A stretch of 64,000 nucleotides of DNA from Ruegeria sp. ANG-R. GTDB taxonomy: Bacteria; Pseudomonadota; Alphaproteobacteria; Rhodobacterales; Rhodobacteraceae. Under the pieces are notes generated by a model, which was not told the DNA's origin, made no database searches, and saw nothing but the letters and a program-made list of their open reading frames with translations. Positions 17,149 through 25,569 of this stretch are shown here, in pieces (the first letter of the stretch is position 1; each line of letters begins with the position of its first letter). The stretch spans positions 1 through 64,000 of the forward strand of contig NZ_JWLJ01000007.1 in assembly GCF_000813985.1 (NCBI RefSeq). The letters are read 5' to 3'. Made by a program: the position numbers and the translations under genes.

Positions 17149-18132
17149 TTAGAACTGGACCTCGAAGCCGATGTTCCAGCCGAAGCTGTAATCACCCGAG
17201 CTGTTTCCCAATCCGGTTTCGCTGGTGATCTCGGTATAGAACTGCGCGTGATCCGACAGAGCGACATTGCCGCCTAAGGTCAGGGCCGCTGTGTTCTGAC
17301 CTCGTTCGGTGAACGCTGTATTTTGCCCAAACACCACCGAGGTCGCGTTGTCGAACGTATGGTAGAAATCGATTTGACCATACAGCATCGAATTGTTTGC
17401 AAAGGCATGTTCGGCGCGCAGCCCGATCCGGGCCGTCAACGTGTCACCATCCACCAGAGATCCGATACGACCACCATCGACCCGATCAGGGACATCGTCC
17501 ATTTTGATGTCGCTGTACATGACCTGCGCTTGCGGAATGAGTGTCCATTCGTCCGGCAGCGCGAAGGACCTGCCAACTTCAACAGATATCTCATATCCGC
17601 TGCCGTCGGCATCCACGGCGGCCCCGCCGTTGGGACGTATCTCGCTGTCGAAATACCCATAGCGAAGCTGTCCGTCGACATAGAACAGACTGTCCGCTAC
17701 CCAAAGCGCGCTAAGTGTAGCATCGTAAGCGTCGGCCGAGATATTGGCGCTGGCCCGACTGGTGCCGACGTTCGATGACAGCCTGCCGATACCAAATTCC
17801 AGGCCGCCAAACACCTGTCCCCCCGCGACCTCACCCAAAAGCATATTCGCGCCATATCGCAGATTGCCGCTGTTCGTCGTCATCTCACCTTCACCGACAT
17901 CATAGCTGTCGCGTTCGCCATCGGCCTCAACCCAAAAGGTTGGTCCGCCAGTTTCCGTCAACTCAGTTAACGTATGGTTGGCGGTGAAGGTATTGGAGCC
18001 ATTGCTTTCCGCAGCTTTGCGGACAGTCTGAACAAACCCGCTGAGGCTGTCACGCGACGGACCGGCGATAGACATTCCAGCACTTGCGACAAGGACGAAC
18101 GCTGTAGCGGATGCAATCATCACCTTTTTCAT
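17149..18132 (-). CDS. exported protein with C-terminal autotransporter-type beta-barrel, array member 3
   Basis: The 327-aa protein starts with the shared signal peptide (MKKVMIASATAFVLVASAG, cut near SIAGPS). After a short polar linker (about 28-60) the rest reads as an outer-membrane beta-barrel of the autotransporter type: alternating strands with repeated Gly and aromatic residues, YEISVEVGRSFALPDEWTL, LTARIGLRAEHAF, and a terminal Phe (GFEVQF) that serves as the barrel-assembly signal. There is almost no passenger domain, so it may be a stand-alone barrel. I start it at the Met at 18132, which aligns with the other members. The gene has its own copy of the upstream module at 18166-18251. 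Confidence 0.78.
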   Translation of the reverse strand: MKKVMIASATAFVLVASAGMSIAGPSRDSLSGFVQTVRKAAESNGSNTFTANHTLTELTETGGPTFWVEADGERDSYDVGEGEMTTNSGNLRYGANMLLGEVAGGQVFGGLEFGIGRLSSNVGTSRASANISADAYDATLSALWVADSLFYVDGQLRYGYFDSEIRPNGGAAVDADGSGYEISVEVGRSFALPDEWTLIPQAQVMYSDIKMDDVPDRVDGGRIGSLVDGDTLTARIGLRAEHAFANNSMLYGQIDFYHTFDNATSVVFGQNTAFTERGQNTAALTLGGNVALSDHAQFYTEITSETGLGNSSGDYSFGWNIGFEVQF

Positions 18133-18165
18133 CTTGTCGAACCTTTCAGCCAAGCGTGTTTGTTG

Positions 18166-18251
18166 CGCTGTGTGCAATCAATCTGGCAGTCTTCGGTTCA
18201 ATTTGATTGCGCTGGCAGGTCAAGGTTTTGAGAAAAGGCATCAGGTTGACG
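18166..18251 (-). promoter_or_regulatory. conserved upstream module, copy C
   Basis: This copy precedes the beta-barrel gene. It matches copies A and B at CTCAAAACCTTGAC, CAGCGCAAT and CTGCCAGATTG, with more changes between them than A and B have. A shared GTC(A)AC...TGATGCCTTT block lies at its upstream edge. Confidence 0.68.
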
Positions 18252-18516
18252 CCGGTTCGTGGCGCCTGTTGCGGGGAGGCGAATACTTCCACGAGAACTT
18301 TGGCTTCGCGAAGGTCACAGCCCAGAATGAACAGATGGAAGCCAACCAGCCGACGCAACTCATCATTGATTTGAGATCGACTATTAGTACGTCGTGGTAA
18401 CGTTGCTGATCAGCTTCCAACTGACTGTAGAAATCGCCGGGCCCCGGCTTTAACAATTGGGGTCCGGCGTTAGACGGTGACTTAATTTAGGCCTGCCTGA
18501 CGTGACTAGTGCAGTC

Positions 18517-18933
18517 TTATCGATTGTCCAAGAGCAGGTCTTTGTAGATCCAGGGGCTATCGGTCAGGTTGGCTCCCGTCGTGTCACCAAAGATAACAGT
18601 ATGCGCGCCACTACCATCATCAACCCAGATAACATCAACGTCTGGGAGACGCGCGCTCCACTTCGGATTGAATACGGGATAGGGCTGTGCAGAAGATAGA
18701 TTACTTTGACCCAGAGAGTGCTTTGGCGAAAAATCCAAGCTGCGGTCGGTCAGGTTGTTAGTTTGTTCGGTATTGATGATCTTACCAGACTGGTTGAGTG
18801 TCTGTGAAATTGATGAGCGGACATCGTGTGCGCGCCCATGGTTTCCATGAGCACGCGACGGTCCGGCCATGGACATGCCAGCGCTCAGAACAATGGCGAG
18901 CGCGGTGACGGATGTAATCAGTGTCTTTTTCAT
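18517..18933 (-). CDS. small exported protein, array member 4
   Basis: The 138-aa protein has the same type of signal peptide (MKKTLITSVTALAIVLSAG, cut near SMA). It is followed by GPSRAHGNHGRAHDVRSSISQT, a segment shared with member 1, and then by a unique polar C-terminal half with no known domain. The start at 18933 has an AAGGGGCC ribosome site at the right distance and matches the other members. The conserved upstream module copy A (18967-19054) is directly upstream. The product is presumably secreted or periplasmic. Confidence 0.68.
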   Translation of the reverse strand: MKKTLITSVTALAIVLSAGMSMAGPSRAHGNHGRAHDVRSSISQTLNQSGKIINTEQTNNLTDRSLDFSPKHSLGQSNLSSAQPYPVFNPKWSARLPDVDVIWVDDGSGAHTVIFGDTTGANLTDSPWIYKDLLLDNR

Positions 18934-18966
18934 TTCTTGGCCCCTTTCGGTTGAGCGTGATTGATA

Positions 18967-19054
18967 CGCTGTGTGTGAGACCAATCTGGCAATCTGCGGC
19001 CCAGAATTATTGCGCTGTCACGTCAAGGTTTTGTGGAAAGACATCAAGGTTACG
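18967..19054 (-). promoter_or_regulatory. conserved upstream module, copy A
   Basis: This is the rightmost copy, upstream of array member 4 and nearly identical to copy B. Both read ACCTTGACG, CAGCGCAATAA and GCAGATTGCCAGATTGGT, then CACACACAGCGT, in the same order and spacing. It lies between the array and the end of the ParB/RepB module. Confidence 0.7.
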
Positions 19055-19205
19055 GTGGTTCGCTTCGCCTTCCGTAACGGTGCGATGCCGGTCAAATGAA
19101 CATGGGTTTCGCGACACCCTTCCGAAAAATGAATAGGCGAAAATCGGGAATTGAGCATGAAAGCGAGCTTTTGTTAGTAAAACGCTTCTATCCAGCCGTG
19201 AGGGT

Positions 19206-19670
19206 TCAGGAAGTGAAGGCCTCGTTTTCCGTGATCTTTTCAAACGCGGGTAAGAACGCGTCATGGTGCAGCGAAAGGTAGCGTGTGATCTGCTCGCTGC
19301 GCATCTGTTTCGCGATGAACCCGCGTGTTAGGGCCAGATCGAGATGATCCGCACCGTAGCTGTCTTCGACAAGGCGGACCTCGCGTTCCAGATTGGCAGA
19401 CTCGCGCTCCATCCGCTCCAGCTGTTCGCGCGAAATGCCTTTGATCTTTTTCGGCGTTGCCGCTGATACCAACTGGCGCTCGGGTGTCGCGGCCAGAAGC
19501 GATCGGGCATAATTGATCGTGAACTTATTCATGGCGACCATCAGTTGCGCCGCCTCTTCGCAGATACCATCCAGAAGCTGGCGTTTCTGCTTCAGGGTCT
19601 TGATGTTGACATTAAGCGCGCTCGCCAAACGGGCTTCCGGCACGCCAAGGGAGAGGGCTCTCAGGATCAT
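19206..19670 (-). CDS. RepB C-terminal-domain partition-like protein
   Basis: The 154-aa protein matches the C-terminal domain of RepB plasmid partition proteins. The blocks are GVPEARLASALNVNIKTLKQKRQLLDGIC, then FTINYARSLLAATPERQLV and a long charged helix. Relatives that I recall carry about 30 more residues between LLDGIC and ELMVA, so this one may have an internal deletion. Its start overlaps the end of the ParB-like frame by four bases (ATGA). With the ParB-like protein and a serine recombinase it forms a mobile module known in alphaproteobacteria. The protein probably works in DNA binding for the element, not in segregation of this chromosome. Confidence 0.7.
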   Translation of the reverse strand: MILRALSLGVPEARLASALNVNIKTLKQKRQLLDGICEEAAQLMVAMNKFTINYARSLLAATPERQLVSAATPKKIKGISREQLERMERESANLEREVRLVEDSYGADHLDLALTRGFIAKQMRSEQITRYLSLHHDAFLPAFEKITENEAFTS

Positions 19671-20507
19671 CTTGTGCTCCTGAATGTGACGAAGTTTTCG
19701 TCAGCCATCAGCGTCTTGAGCGCTTGTGTCAGAAAAAGCAGTTCACTCCGCGTTGCGCTTGCCTTTCTCAGCAGCACCTTCTTTTTCTCGACATCGTTTT
19801 CATAGGTCTTGAGCAGAGTCTCGACAGAAAGGCTCTTGCGTGGCCGGTCGACAGTGGACGCGCGACCCTTGCCGTGTTTCTGGCGCGCCTCAACCAGACG
19901 CTTGGCCGCCAGGAGTCTGCCGCCGCGCAGGAGCTTTTTCTCATACGCCTGCCGGAGAACACGTTGCACGCCGACATCATCAGCGTCCGCGATGTCAACG
20001 GCGACACTGACCGGGATCTTACCGCTCTCCACTGCGCGCAGGAGGCGGTGTTCATGACTTTCCAGAAGCTTTATCACGCCATGGACATACTTTTTGGACA
20101 GCTGGGTCTTGGCGGCGATTTCAGCTTCAGAGTATCCCTCTTCCTTGAGGCGCCCGATATCTCGGAGCAAATCCAGCGAATGGTGCTGCCTGCGCGCCAG
20201 ATTTTCTACCAGGCTCATTACAAGGCAGTCTTCGCTGCTGGCATTGATGACGATCGCCGGGATTTCAGATTGGCCCAGAACCTTGAATGCTTCCAGTCGG
20301 CCCTGGCCGCAGACCAATTCGTATACCGGCTTGTCTCCATCTTCAGTCTCACGCGCCGCAACCGTAATGGGTCTTTTCAACCCAAGCTCCGCGATGTTCG
20401 CTGTAATCTCGTCGAAAACCTTTTTTGTTCCTGAACCTTGGGTCGACTACGGTAATTGCATCGACAGGAACAAGAACAGTGCGCCCGACCGGCGCATGGT
20501 CCGTCAC
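19667..20507 (-). pseudogene. ParB/RepB-like protein broken by a one-base insertion
   Basis: The gene opens at a GTG (20507-20505) with GGAGG at ideal spacing, overlapping the TGA of the recombinase 3' part. It reads VPVDAITVVDPRFRNKK in the first frame. After an A6 run (20421-20426 on the plus strand as T6) the family sequence continues only in another frame: VFDEITANIAELGLKRPITV and onward through CGQGRLEAFKVLGQ and SLVENLARRQHHSLDLL, the ParB nuclease-like domain, to 19667. One A fewer would restore a ~279-codon protein. This is either a decayed gene, a sequencing error in a homopolymer, or a site of transcript slippage. The ParB-type C-terminal helix region is intact. Confidence 0.8.
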
Positions 20508-20902
20508 GCTACCTCCAGGATCGGCGCACGTGCAGCCATGTTGAAGAAATGCGCTAGGTTGTCGAAGCGGAATGCATCAAGGGACAAACTGTTGTTTTCC
20601 GCCAAGCGTAACTTTGATTTGGTCATGTCAAAGGTAGGCAACAAGTAGTAGTCGAGCGGCGTTCTGTTTGACTGCCCCATCCTGACGACGATGGACAAGT
20701 CGGGGAGCTGACCGGTGTTCAAACGAATGTTCCAGCGATACGCACCTGCGCCTGTCTGAAGACAGCGCGCAATGACAATTGAAACGGTGAACTCGTCATT
20801 GATGATGAGAGTATCTGAACTGGGGTCAAGAGCGAGATCTCCGCCAACGGCTTCGACCCCGGCGATGATGTCCCGGACGATGTCGGAATGCAGGCTGCGC
20901 AA
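20504..20902 (-). pseudogene. C-terminal part of the serine recombinase, beyond an in-frame TGA
   Basis: The 132-codon frame that starts at a TTG right after the recombinase stop is in the same reading frame. It continues the family's C-terminal region: LRSLHSDIVRDIIAGVE, INDEFTVSIVIARC, YRWNIRLNT and DYYLLPTFDMT. In relatives that I recall, this sequence is joined to the preceding EINR without a break. I therefore treat it as the severed tail of the recombinase, not a separate gene. Whether it is translated on its own from the TTG is unknown. Confidence 0.7.
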
Positions 20903-22078
20903 TCATCTGTTGATCTCAATGTATCGGTAATCTCTGTCAGGCTTGAAGCCGATGAGGCTGCAAGCGCGCAACAGGCTACCAAATCTGTTCTGATAGGCCC
21001 CGCTGGATGGAAGCTTTGGCGCTTCATTGATGACAAAGCCCGAGAGATACCCGTTTTCCTCCAAAACCTCATTTAGCCGATCCAGCATTTCTTCGTCGGA
21101 CAACACATGGGAGCGGGCTGCAATAATTGCCCCGGCTGCGTCGAACAGGTTGGCGTCAACGATTGCTTCAAAGGCACCAACAGCGCGGACCCAATTTTCC
21201 GGATCGTTCCGAACATGGCGTTTCTTGAGTTTGAAGGAATTGCGGTTCCAGAGATTATTCCCGATGTATTTTTCGTTGGTCAGAATTTGACGCACAACCG
21301 CCGGTGACCAATCCCGATCCAGATCGGTTCGAATTCCGCGCTGATTCAGGTCTGACGCAATCTTAGCTTCAGACCAACCGTCGTTCACAAACCTCAAGAA
21401 GATCTGGTTCACTATTGCGATTTCATCGGCAGGACCCGGAACAAGTGTTACTCGGTCGGTCTGAATGCTCTTGTGTTCACCTCGCGAAAGAATGCCCTTT
21501 GTCCGTCCTGCTTCATCAATCAGCATCCGCCGCAACCCGAACCCAGCTGCGCCGCCTTGTCGATAGCCCAACTCGATCAGCCGCTGCTGCCCCGCAAAGA
21601 CCTTTTGCGAAAGCTCGCGACTGTATTCGCCTGCCATTGCCCGCTTTAAACCTTTGACGACGGTTGACATTGGGCTGCCATCATTCTCGAACTGTTCAGC
21701 GCAGTATTCGACCGAAATGCCCGCCCGTTTGCAGATATACTCGTAGTAGGCGCTTTCATCCGCGTCTTGGAAGCGCCCCCAACGGCTGACATCGTAAACG
21801 AGAACAGTTCCGAATTCGGTCTGACCAGTTTCGATGTCGTCGATCAATTGCGATAGGCCCGCGCGGCCTTGAATTCTCAATCCGCTTTTGCTTGCATCAG
21901 AATAGGTTCGGATAATTTTGTAGCTGCGTTCATCGGCATAGCGCTGGATGGCGTCGGCTTGGTTTTCGGTCGAGTAGCGCTGATGCTCTGTCGACATGCG
22001 AACGTACTGTGCAGCGTTCCGGCGGTTTTCCCTGTCTGTCTTGTTCCTCGGCCAACTCAATGCTGCGGCTCCCACCAC
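20903..22078 (-). CDS. large serine recombinase, cut short by an in-frame TGA
   Basis: The 391-aa product has an N-terminal resolvase domain with YVRMSTEHQ (catalytic Ser29) and LVYDVSRWGRF. The recombinase domain (GRTKGILSRGEHKSIQTDRV..., about 195-300) and a partial zinc-ribbon/coiled region follow. The frame ends at TGA (20905-20903) after DYRYIEINR, where relatives read on for ~130 more residues; that missing tail is encoded immediately after in the same frame. The enzyme may still fold in its catalytic part, but tail loss could abolish synapsis. It is divergent from the HTH gene at 22148 and leads the recombinase-ParB-RepB module. The GTG start is tentative. Confidence 0.85.
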   Translation of the reverse strand: MVGAAALSWPRNKTDRENRRNAAQYVRMSTEHQRYSTENQADAIQRYADERSYKIIRTYSDASKSGLRIQGRAGLSQLIDDIETGQTEFGTVLVYDVSRWGRFQDADESAYYEYICKRAGISVEYCAEQFENDGSPMSTVVKGLKRAMAGEYSRELSQKVFAGQQRLIELGYRQGGAAGFGLRRMLIDEAGRTKGILSRGEHKSIQTDRVTLVPGPADEIAIVNQIFLRFVNDGWSEAKIASDLNQRGIRTDLDRDWSPAVVRQILTNEKYIGNNLWNRNSFKLKKRHVRNDPENWVRAVGAFEAIVDANLFDAAGAIIAARSHVLSDEEMLDRLNEVLEENGYLSGFVINEAPKLPSSGAYQNRFGSLLRACSLIGFKPDRDYRYIEINR

Positions 22079-22147
22079 TCAAATTTGCAAACCTGTACGG
22101 GAACTCTGCGATTCCTTTCTCAATCCTAAAGGGAGAGGTCCCGAAAC

Positions 22148-22519
22148 ATGTTTCATAAAAAGGGCAACACGTTTCATCGAAAGTGCGACGAGCGCGTTTC
22201 GGCGTCAGAATACAGGGAGGCGATCAGCGACGCTCTTTCTCAAGAACTGGGTGGGGCAGGGCGAGCTACAAAATCAACGATGCGGTGGACTGGAGCAAGT
22301 GAACGAACGACTAAGAACTGGATATCTGGCTCATACGGACCGACAGGCGAAAACTTGATCGCATTGATGAAGCATTCAGACACAGTTTTCGCGGTTGTAC
22401 TCGAATTGGCGGGACGGAGCGAAGCGATATCGGTAGCACGGCTAAAGCTCGTCAGAGAAGAACTGGCCGGAATTTTGAGTGATTTAGATACGATTTGCGC
22501 CGATGAGTGCGATCAATAA
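22148..22519 (+). CDS. small HTH-type accessory protein of the recombinase module
   Basis: The 123-aa protein contains a compact helix-turn-helix-like block, MRWTGASERTTKNWISGSYGP, then TGENLIALMKHSD and VVLELAGR. I recall that block from proteins encoded next to serine recombinase/RepB modules in alphaproteobacteria. The tail is helical. The ATG at 22148 has GGGAGAGG upstream. It is divergently arranged 69 bp from the recombinase, which suits a regulator that binds the shared promoter region. Confidence 0.6.
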   Translation: MFHKKGNTFHRKCDERVSASEYREAISDALSQELGGAGRATKSTMRWTGASERTTKNWISGSYGPTGENLIALMKHSDTVFAVVLELAGRSEAISVARLKLVREELAGILSDLDTICADECDQ

Positions 22520-22994
22520 CCAGAATAGACACTTTCGGCTGCTCCAACGCGATGGAGAGCCTTCAGATAAAAATTTGGAGGACCTAACTGTTTATGCATG
22601 ATGTTGACCCCAGCGCAGTTGAAGAGTTTCCACGCGTTCTGGGTTAGAAATGCTTGACGTTTGGGTCAGAATTGAATGACGGGATTTACTGATTCACCGA
22701 GATCTTTTTTGTCCATTGAGTCACAGAAAATAATCCGTCGATGACCGCACTAACCTGAACGCCAGTATCCTCATCGATCATTGTTTGGCTATGCCTGGAC
22801 AAGCAGCAACAAGGAGCCTTGTTGCGAGTTGAAACTCTTCCATAAACGCCTTTTGAGGCTGGGTTTGCCTGCGCTCAGAGGGCGTGTTAATGACACTTTT
22901 GTGACTATCCGGTCTCGGCTATTAGCTCGTCTCAGGCAATGCACAAATTTCAGAGATTCGACCGGAAATAACGATAAAAACCAAGGAGTTTCAG
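22520..22994. other. gap at the right edge of the first accessory block
   Basis: About 475 bp with no recognised gene, RNA or repeat. It separates the recombinase module from the core-type genes that follow and presumably contains the promoter of the membrane-protein gene. Confidence 0.4.
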
Positions 22995-23657
22995 ATGTTG
23001 GGTTTGCGGAAAGTGTCCGCCCGGCACATCATTGTTACAGTAGCAGTACTGAACCTGATCATGGTTGTGGTCGGTTACATCGGCCATGACAATCCCACCA
23101 AGCATTACCGCGAGGGGACGGTTGGCACCCATATCTCCATTCTGCTGCTCGCATTGATCGCGTTGATGAATTTCCGGATTTTTCTGCGGCAGAGACACAT
23201 CATCTGGCTCTTGATTTCTCTGGGGTTTGCCTTTCTCGCGTTTGACGAAGGTTTCGAGATTCATGAAGGTTTGGACAAGGCGTTTCATCGTTACTTCGGA
23301 ATTTCGCAAACCAGCCTGACTGACCGGATCGACGACATCCTGATCGGGATCTACGGGCTTATTGGTGCGGGTATTCTTTATCGCTTTCGGGCGGAGATAC
23401 TCCGCCACAAGGTTCTGCTGCGGTACCTGATGCCCGGCTTTGCCTTTCTGGCCGCATCGGTCGTGTTCGACGCGGTAACAAATGATAATGCGCTGTTCCT
23501 GTGGCTCGGCATCCCCGAGGCCCATGTCCTTGACGTCAAACTGCCGCTTCGTGCGCTTGAAGAAGTCGCCAAGCTGATGGCCGAGGCGATTTTCCTGGCT
23601 GGATTTGTTCAGGTTCTGAGGGAAGTCAACTCGGCCGGCGGCCATACGACCAACTAG
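22995..23657 (+). CDS. conserved integral membrane protein of unknown function
   Basis: The 220-aa protein has about five membrane segments: residues 12-30, 45-62, 68-85, 108-126 and 140-160. Between them lie charged loops, including DEGFEIHEGLDKAFHRYFG after the third segment, with several acidic and His residues that could bind a metal or cofactor. The ribosome site AAGGAG is well placed before ATG 22995. It stands alone, in the same direction as the nitrilase gene that follows 138 bp later. I do not recognise the family. Confidence 0.65.
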   Translation: MLGLRKVSARHIIVTVAVLNLIMVVVGYIGHDNPTKHYREGTVGTHISILLLALIALMNFRIFLRQRHIIWLLISLGFAFLAFDEGFEIHEGLDKAFHRYFGISQTSLTDRIDDILIGIYGLIGAGILYRFRAEILRHKVLLRYLMPGFAFLAASVVFDAVTNDNALFLWLGIPEAHVLDVKLPLRALEEVAKLMAEAIFLAGFVQVLREVNSAGGHTTN

Positions 23658-23795
23658 ACGCCGGAGACCGCCCCCTCTCGGTCTGTGGAGTAGACACATC
23701 AAGGGGGGACTTCGGGCCTCTTGCAACCTGTTTGGAGTAGCCCCGCTTAATCTGCTGTCTTAATGTCGCGTGTAGACAATGTCCGGGACCGACAC

Positions 23796-24671
23796 ATGAA
23801 AATCGCTACCGCCGCGTATAATCTCGACTGGCTCGACAACTGGGCGCAGTATGAAGACAAGCTTGAGGAATGGGTGTCCGGGGCCGCGGACGAGGGTGCC
23901 GATCTGATGGTCTTCCCCGAATACGGTGCGATGGAGTTGTCGACGCTCGAAGGCCCGGGGGTTGCGGGTGATCTTGAACGTTCGATCCATGCCGTTTCCG
24001 AGCGTATGGAAGATGTACAGGTTGTACATTCACGTCTGGCGAAAACCTACAACACCTACATTCTGGGGGCCTCGGCCCCGGTCATCGACGGGCCGGGTCG
24101 TCCGGTGAACCGTGCCAGCCTTTACGCTCCTGACGGTCGTTGCGACCATCAGGACAAGCAGATCATGACACGGTTCGAACGCGAATCCTGGAACATTGCC
24201 GCTGGCGGGCCTTTGAAGCTGTTTGAGACGTCATTGGGCAAGATCGGGGTTCTCATCTGTTATGACAGCGAGTTCCCGCTGCTAGGTCGCGCCCTGCAAG
24301 AGGCCGATTTGCTTCTTGTCCCATCCTGTACGGAAGCCCTGTCAGGCTATTGGCGGGTACGCATTGGCGCTATGTCACGTGCGCTTGAAAATCAATGTGT
24401 AACGGTGATGTCATCACTGGTTGGCCATAATGACTGGTCCGAGGCGGTTGATATGAACACCGGCATGGGCGGTATATTCGGCCCGCCGGATATTGGCTTT
24501 CCGTCGACCGGTGTGCTTACCGAGGGGGCAATGAACGCGCCCGGCTGGACCTATGCCGAAGTCGATTTGTCCTCGATTGCAAACGTCCGCGCCGATGGGC
24601 ACGTGCTGAACCGCACCCATTGGGCCGAACAGGATTCCAGAGTCAATTCAGTCACAATATCCCCCCTTTAG
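23796..24671 (+). CDS. carbon-nitrogen hydrolase (nitrilase superfamily)
   Basis: The 291-aa protein has the Glu-Lys-Cys triad of the nitrilase superfamily in the usual contexts: VFPEYGA (Glu42), QDKQIMTRFE (Lys121) and ILICYDSEFP (Cys155). It is probably a soluble amidase acting on a small amide or carbamoyl substrate, which the sequence does not identify. An upstream in-frame start at 23763 exists. I prefer 23796 because homologous proteins begin with the KIA-x-A-x-YN strand seen directly after it, though neither start has a strong ribosome site. Neighbours (infA, maf) do not point to a pathway. Confidence 0.85.
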   Translation: MKIATAAYNLDWLDNWAQYEDKLEEWVSGAADEGADLMVFPEYGAMELSTLEGPGVAGDLERSIHAVSERMEDVQVVHSRLAKTYNTYILGASAPVIDGPGRPVNRASLYAPDGRCDHQDKQIMTRFERESWNIAAGGPLKLFETSLGKIGVLICYDSEFPLLGRALQEADLLLVPSCTEALSGYWRVRIGAMSRALENQCVTVMSSLVGHNDWSEAVDMNTGMGGIFGPPDIGFPSTGVLTEGAMNAPGWTYAEVDLSSIANVRADGHVLNRTHWAEQDSRVNSVTISPL

Positions 24672-24761
24672 GTGATTCCGCCCTTGAAATAAGGCCCGAA
24701 TAAGCTCATTTAAGCGCACGAACTGCAGATTCTGCAGGTGCAACGTAATGATGGAGACAAC

Positions 24762-24980
24762 ATGGCCAAGGAAGATACGCTCGAATTTCCCGGTGTCGTG
24801 AAGGAACTCCTGCCTAATGCGACGTTTCGGGTCGAGCTGGAAAACGGCCATGAGATCATCGCACATACGGCAGGTAAGATGCGCAAGAACCGCATCCGCG
24901 TTCTGGCCGGCGACAAGGTTCAGGTCGAGATGACCCCCTATGATCTGACCAAGGGTCGGATCAACTACCGCTTCAAGTAA
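24762..24980 (+). CDS. infA: translation initiation factor IF-1
   Basis: The 72-aa protein is a full-length IF-1 made of a single OB-fold: [43 protein letters not shown] and a GRINYRFK end. IF-1 binds the A site of the 30S subunit during initiation. The start at 24762 gives the standard N-terminus; an ATG eight codons earlier would add a tail not seen in the family. It is followed 10 bp later by maf, suggesting co-transcription with maf, the RNase gene and yacG, a common order in Rhodobacteraceae. Confidence 0.97.
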   Translation: MAKEDTLEFPGVVKELLPNATFRVELENGHEIIAHTAGKMRKNRIRVLAGDKVQVEMTPYDLTKGRINYRFK

Positions 24981-24990
24981 CGCCAGGCAC

Positions 24991-25569
24991 ATGGCGTTTA
25001 TCCTCGGATCGGGCAGCCCAAGGCGGCTGGACCTGTTGGCGCAGCTTGGCGTGCAGCCCGATGCGATCCGCCCTCCTGATATCGACGAAACTCCGCTAAA
25101 AGGCGAATTGCCGGTTCCTTATTGCAGCCGCATCACGCGCGAAAAAGTACAGGCGGTTCAAGCTGATAGTGGCGATACTACGCTATGCGCGGACACGACA
25201 GTCGCGCTGGGGCGACGCATACTTGGCAAACCCGAAGACGTGGGCCAGGCGGCCGAGTTTCTCCATGCGCTCTCCGGTCGGCGCCACCGTGTGATCACAT
25301 CGGTCGCGGTAAGGTGTGGAGAGCGGATACTCCAACGCGATGTAGTTTCGCAGGTCAAGGTAAAGCGTTTGTCGGACACCGAAATCAATGCCTACCTTGC
25401 CACGAATGACTGGCAGGGCAAAGCCGGTGCCTACGCAATTCAAGGCCCTGCTGGAGCATTCATCCCGTGGATTTCGGGGTCATTCACCGGTATCGTTGGT
25501 CTGCCTTTGTCCGAAACCGCCGCATTGCTACAAGGCATCGGCTATCCGCTATATCGCGAGGTATCATGA
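24991..25569 (+). CDS. maf: Maf-like nucleoside triphosphate pyrophosphatase
   Basis: The 192-aa protein has the Maf signature start [17 protein letters not shown], the CADTTVALG block with the catalytic Asp, GKPED and the [11 protein letters not shown] loop, then the [10 protein letters not shown] segment. Maf enzymes hydrolyse non-canonical or excess NTPs such as dTTP/UTP or modified nucleotides. Length is standard. It overlaps the RNase E/G start (ATGA), forming a tight infA-maf-RNase-yacG operon. Confidence 0.93.
   Translation: MAFILGSGSPRRLDLLAQLGVQPDAIRPPDIDETPLKGELPVPYCSRITREKVQAVQADSGDTTLCADTTVALGRRILGKPEDVGQAAEFLHALSGRRHRVITSVAVRCGERILQRDVVSQVKVKRLSDTEINAYLATNDWQGKAGAYAIQGPAGAFIPWISGSFTGIVGLPLSETAALLQGIGYPLYREVS

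Noticed and set aside
20421..20426. Programmed -1 frameshift on the A-run in the ParB-like gene
   Set aside because: Moving from the first frame to the second needs a +1 shift or loss of one A, not the -1 shift that A-AAA-AAG sites produce.
20903..20905. TGA read as selenocysteine in the recombinase
   Set aside because: Relatives have an ordinary residue there, no selenocysteine insertion element was seen, and a nonsense change is simpler.
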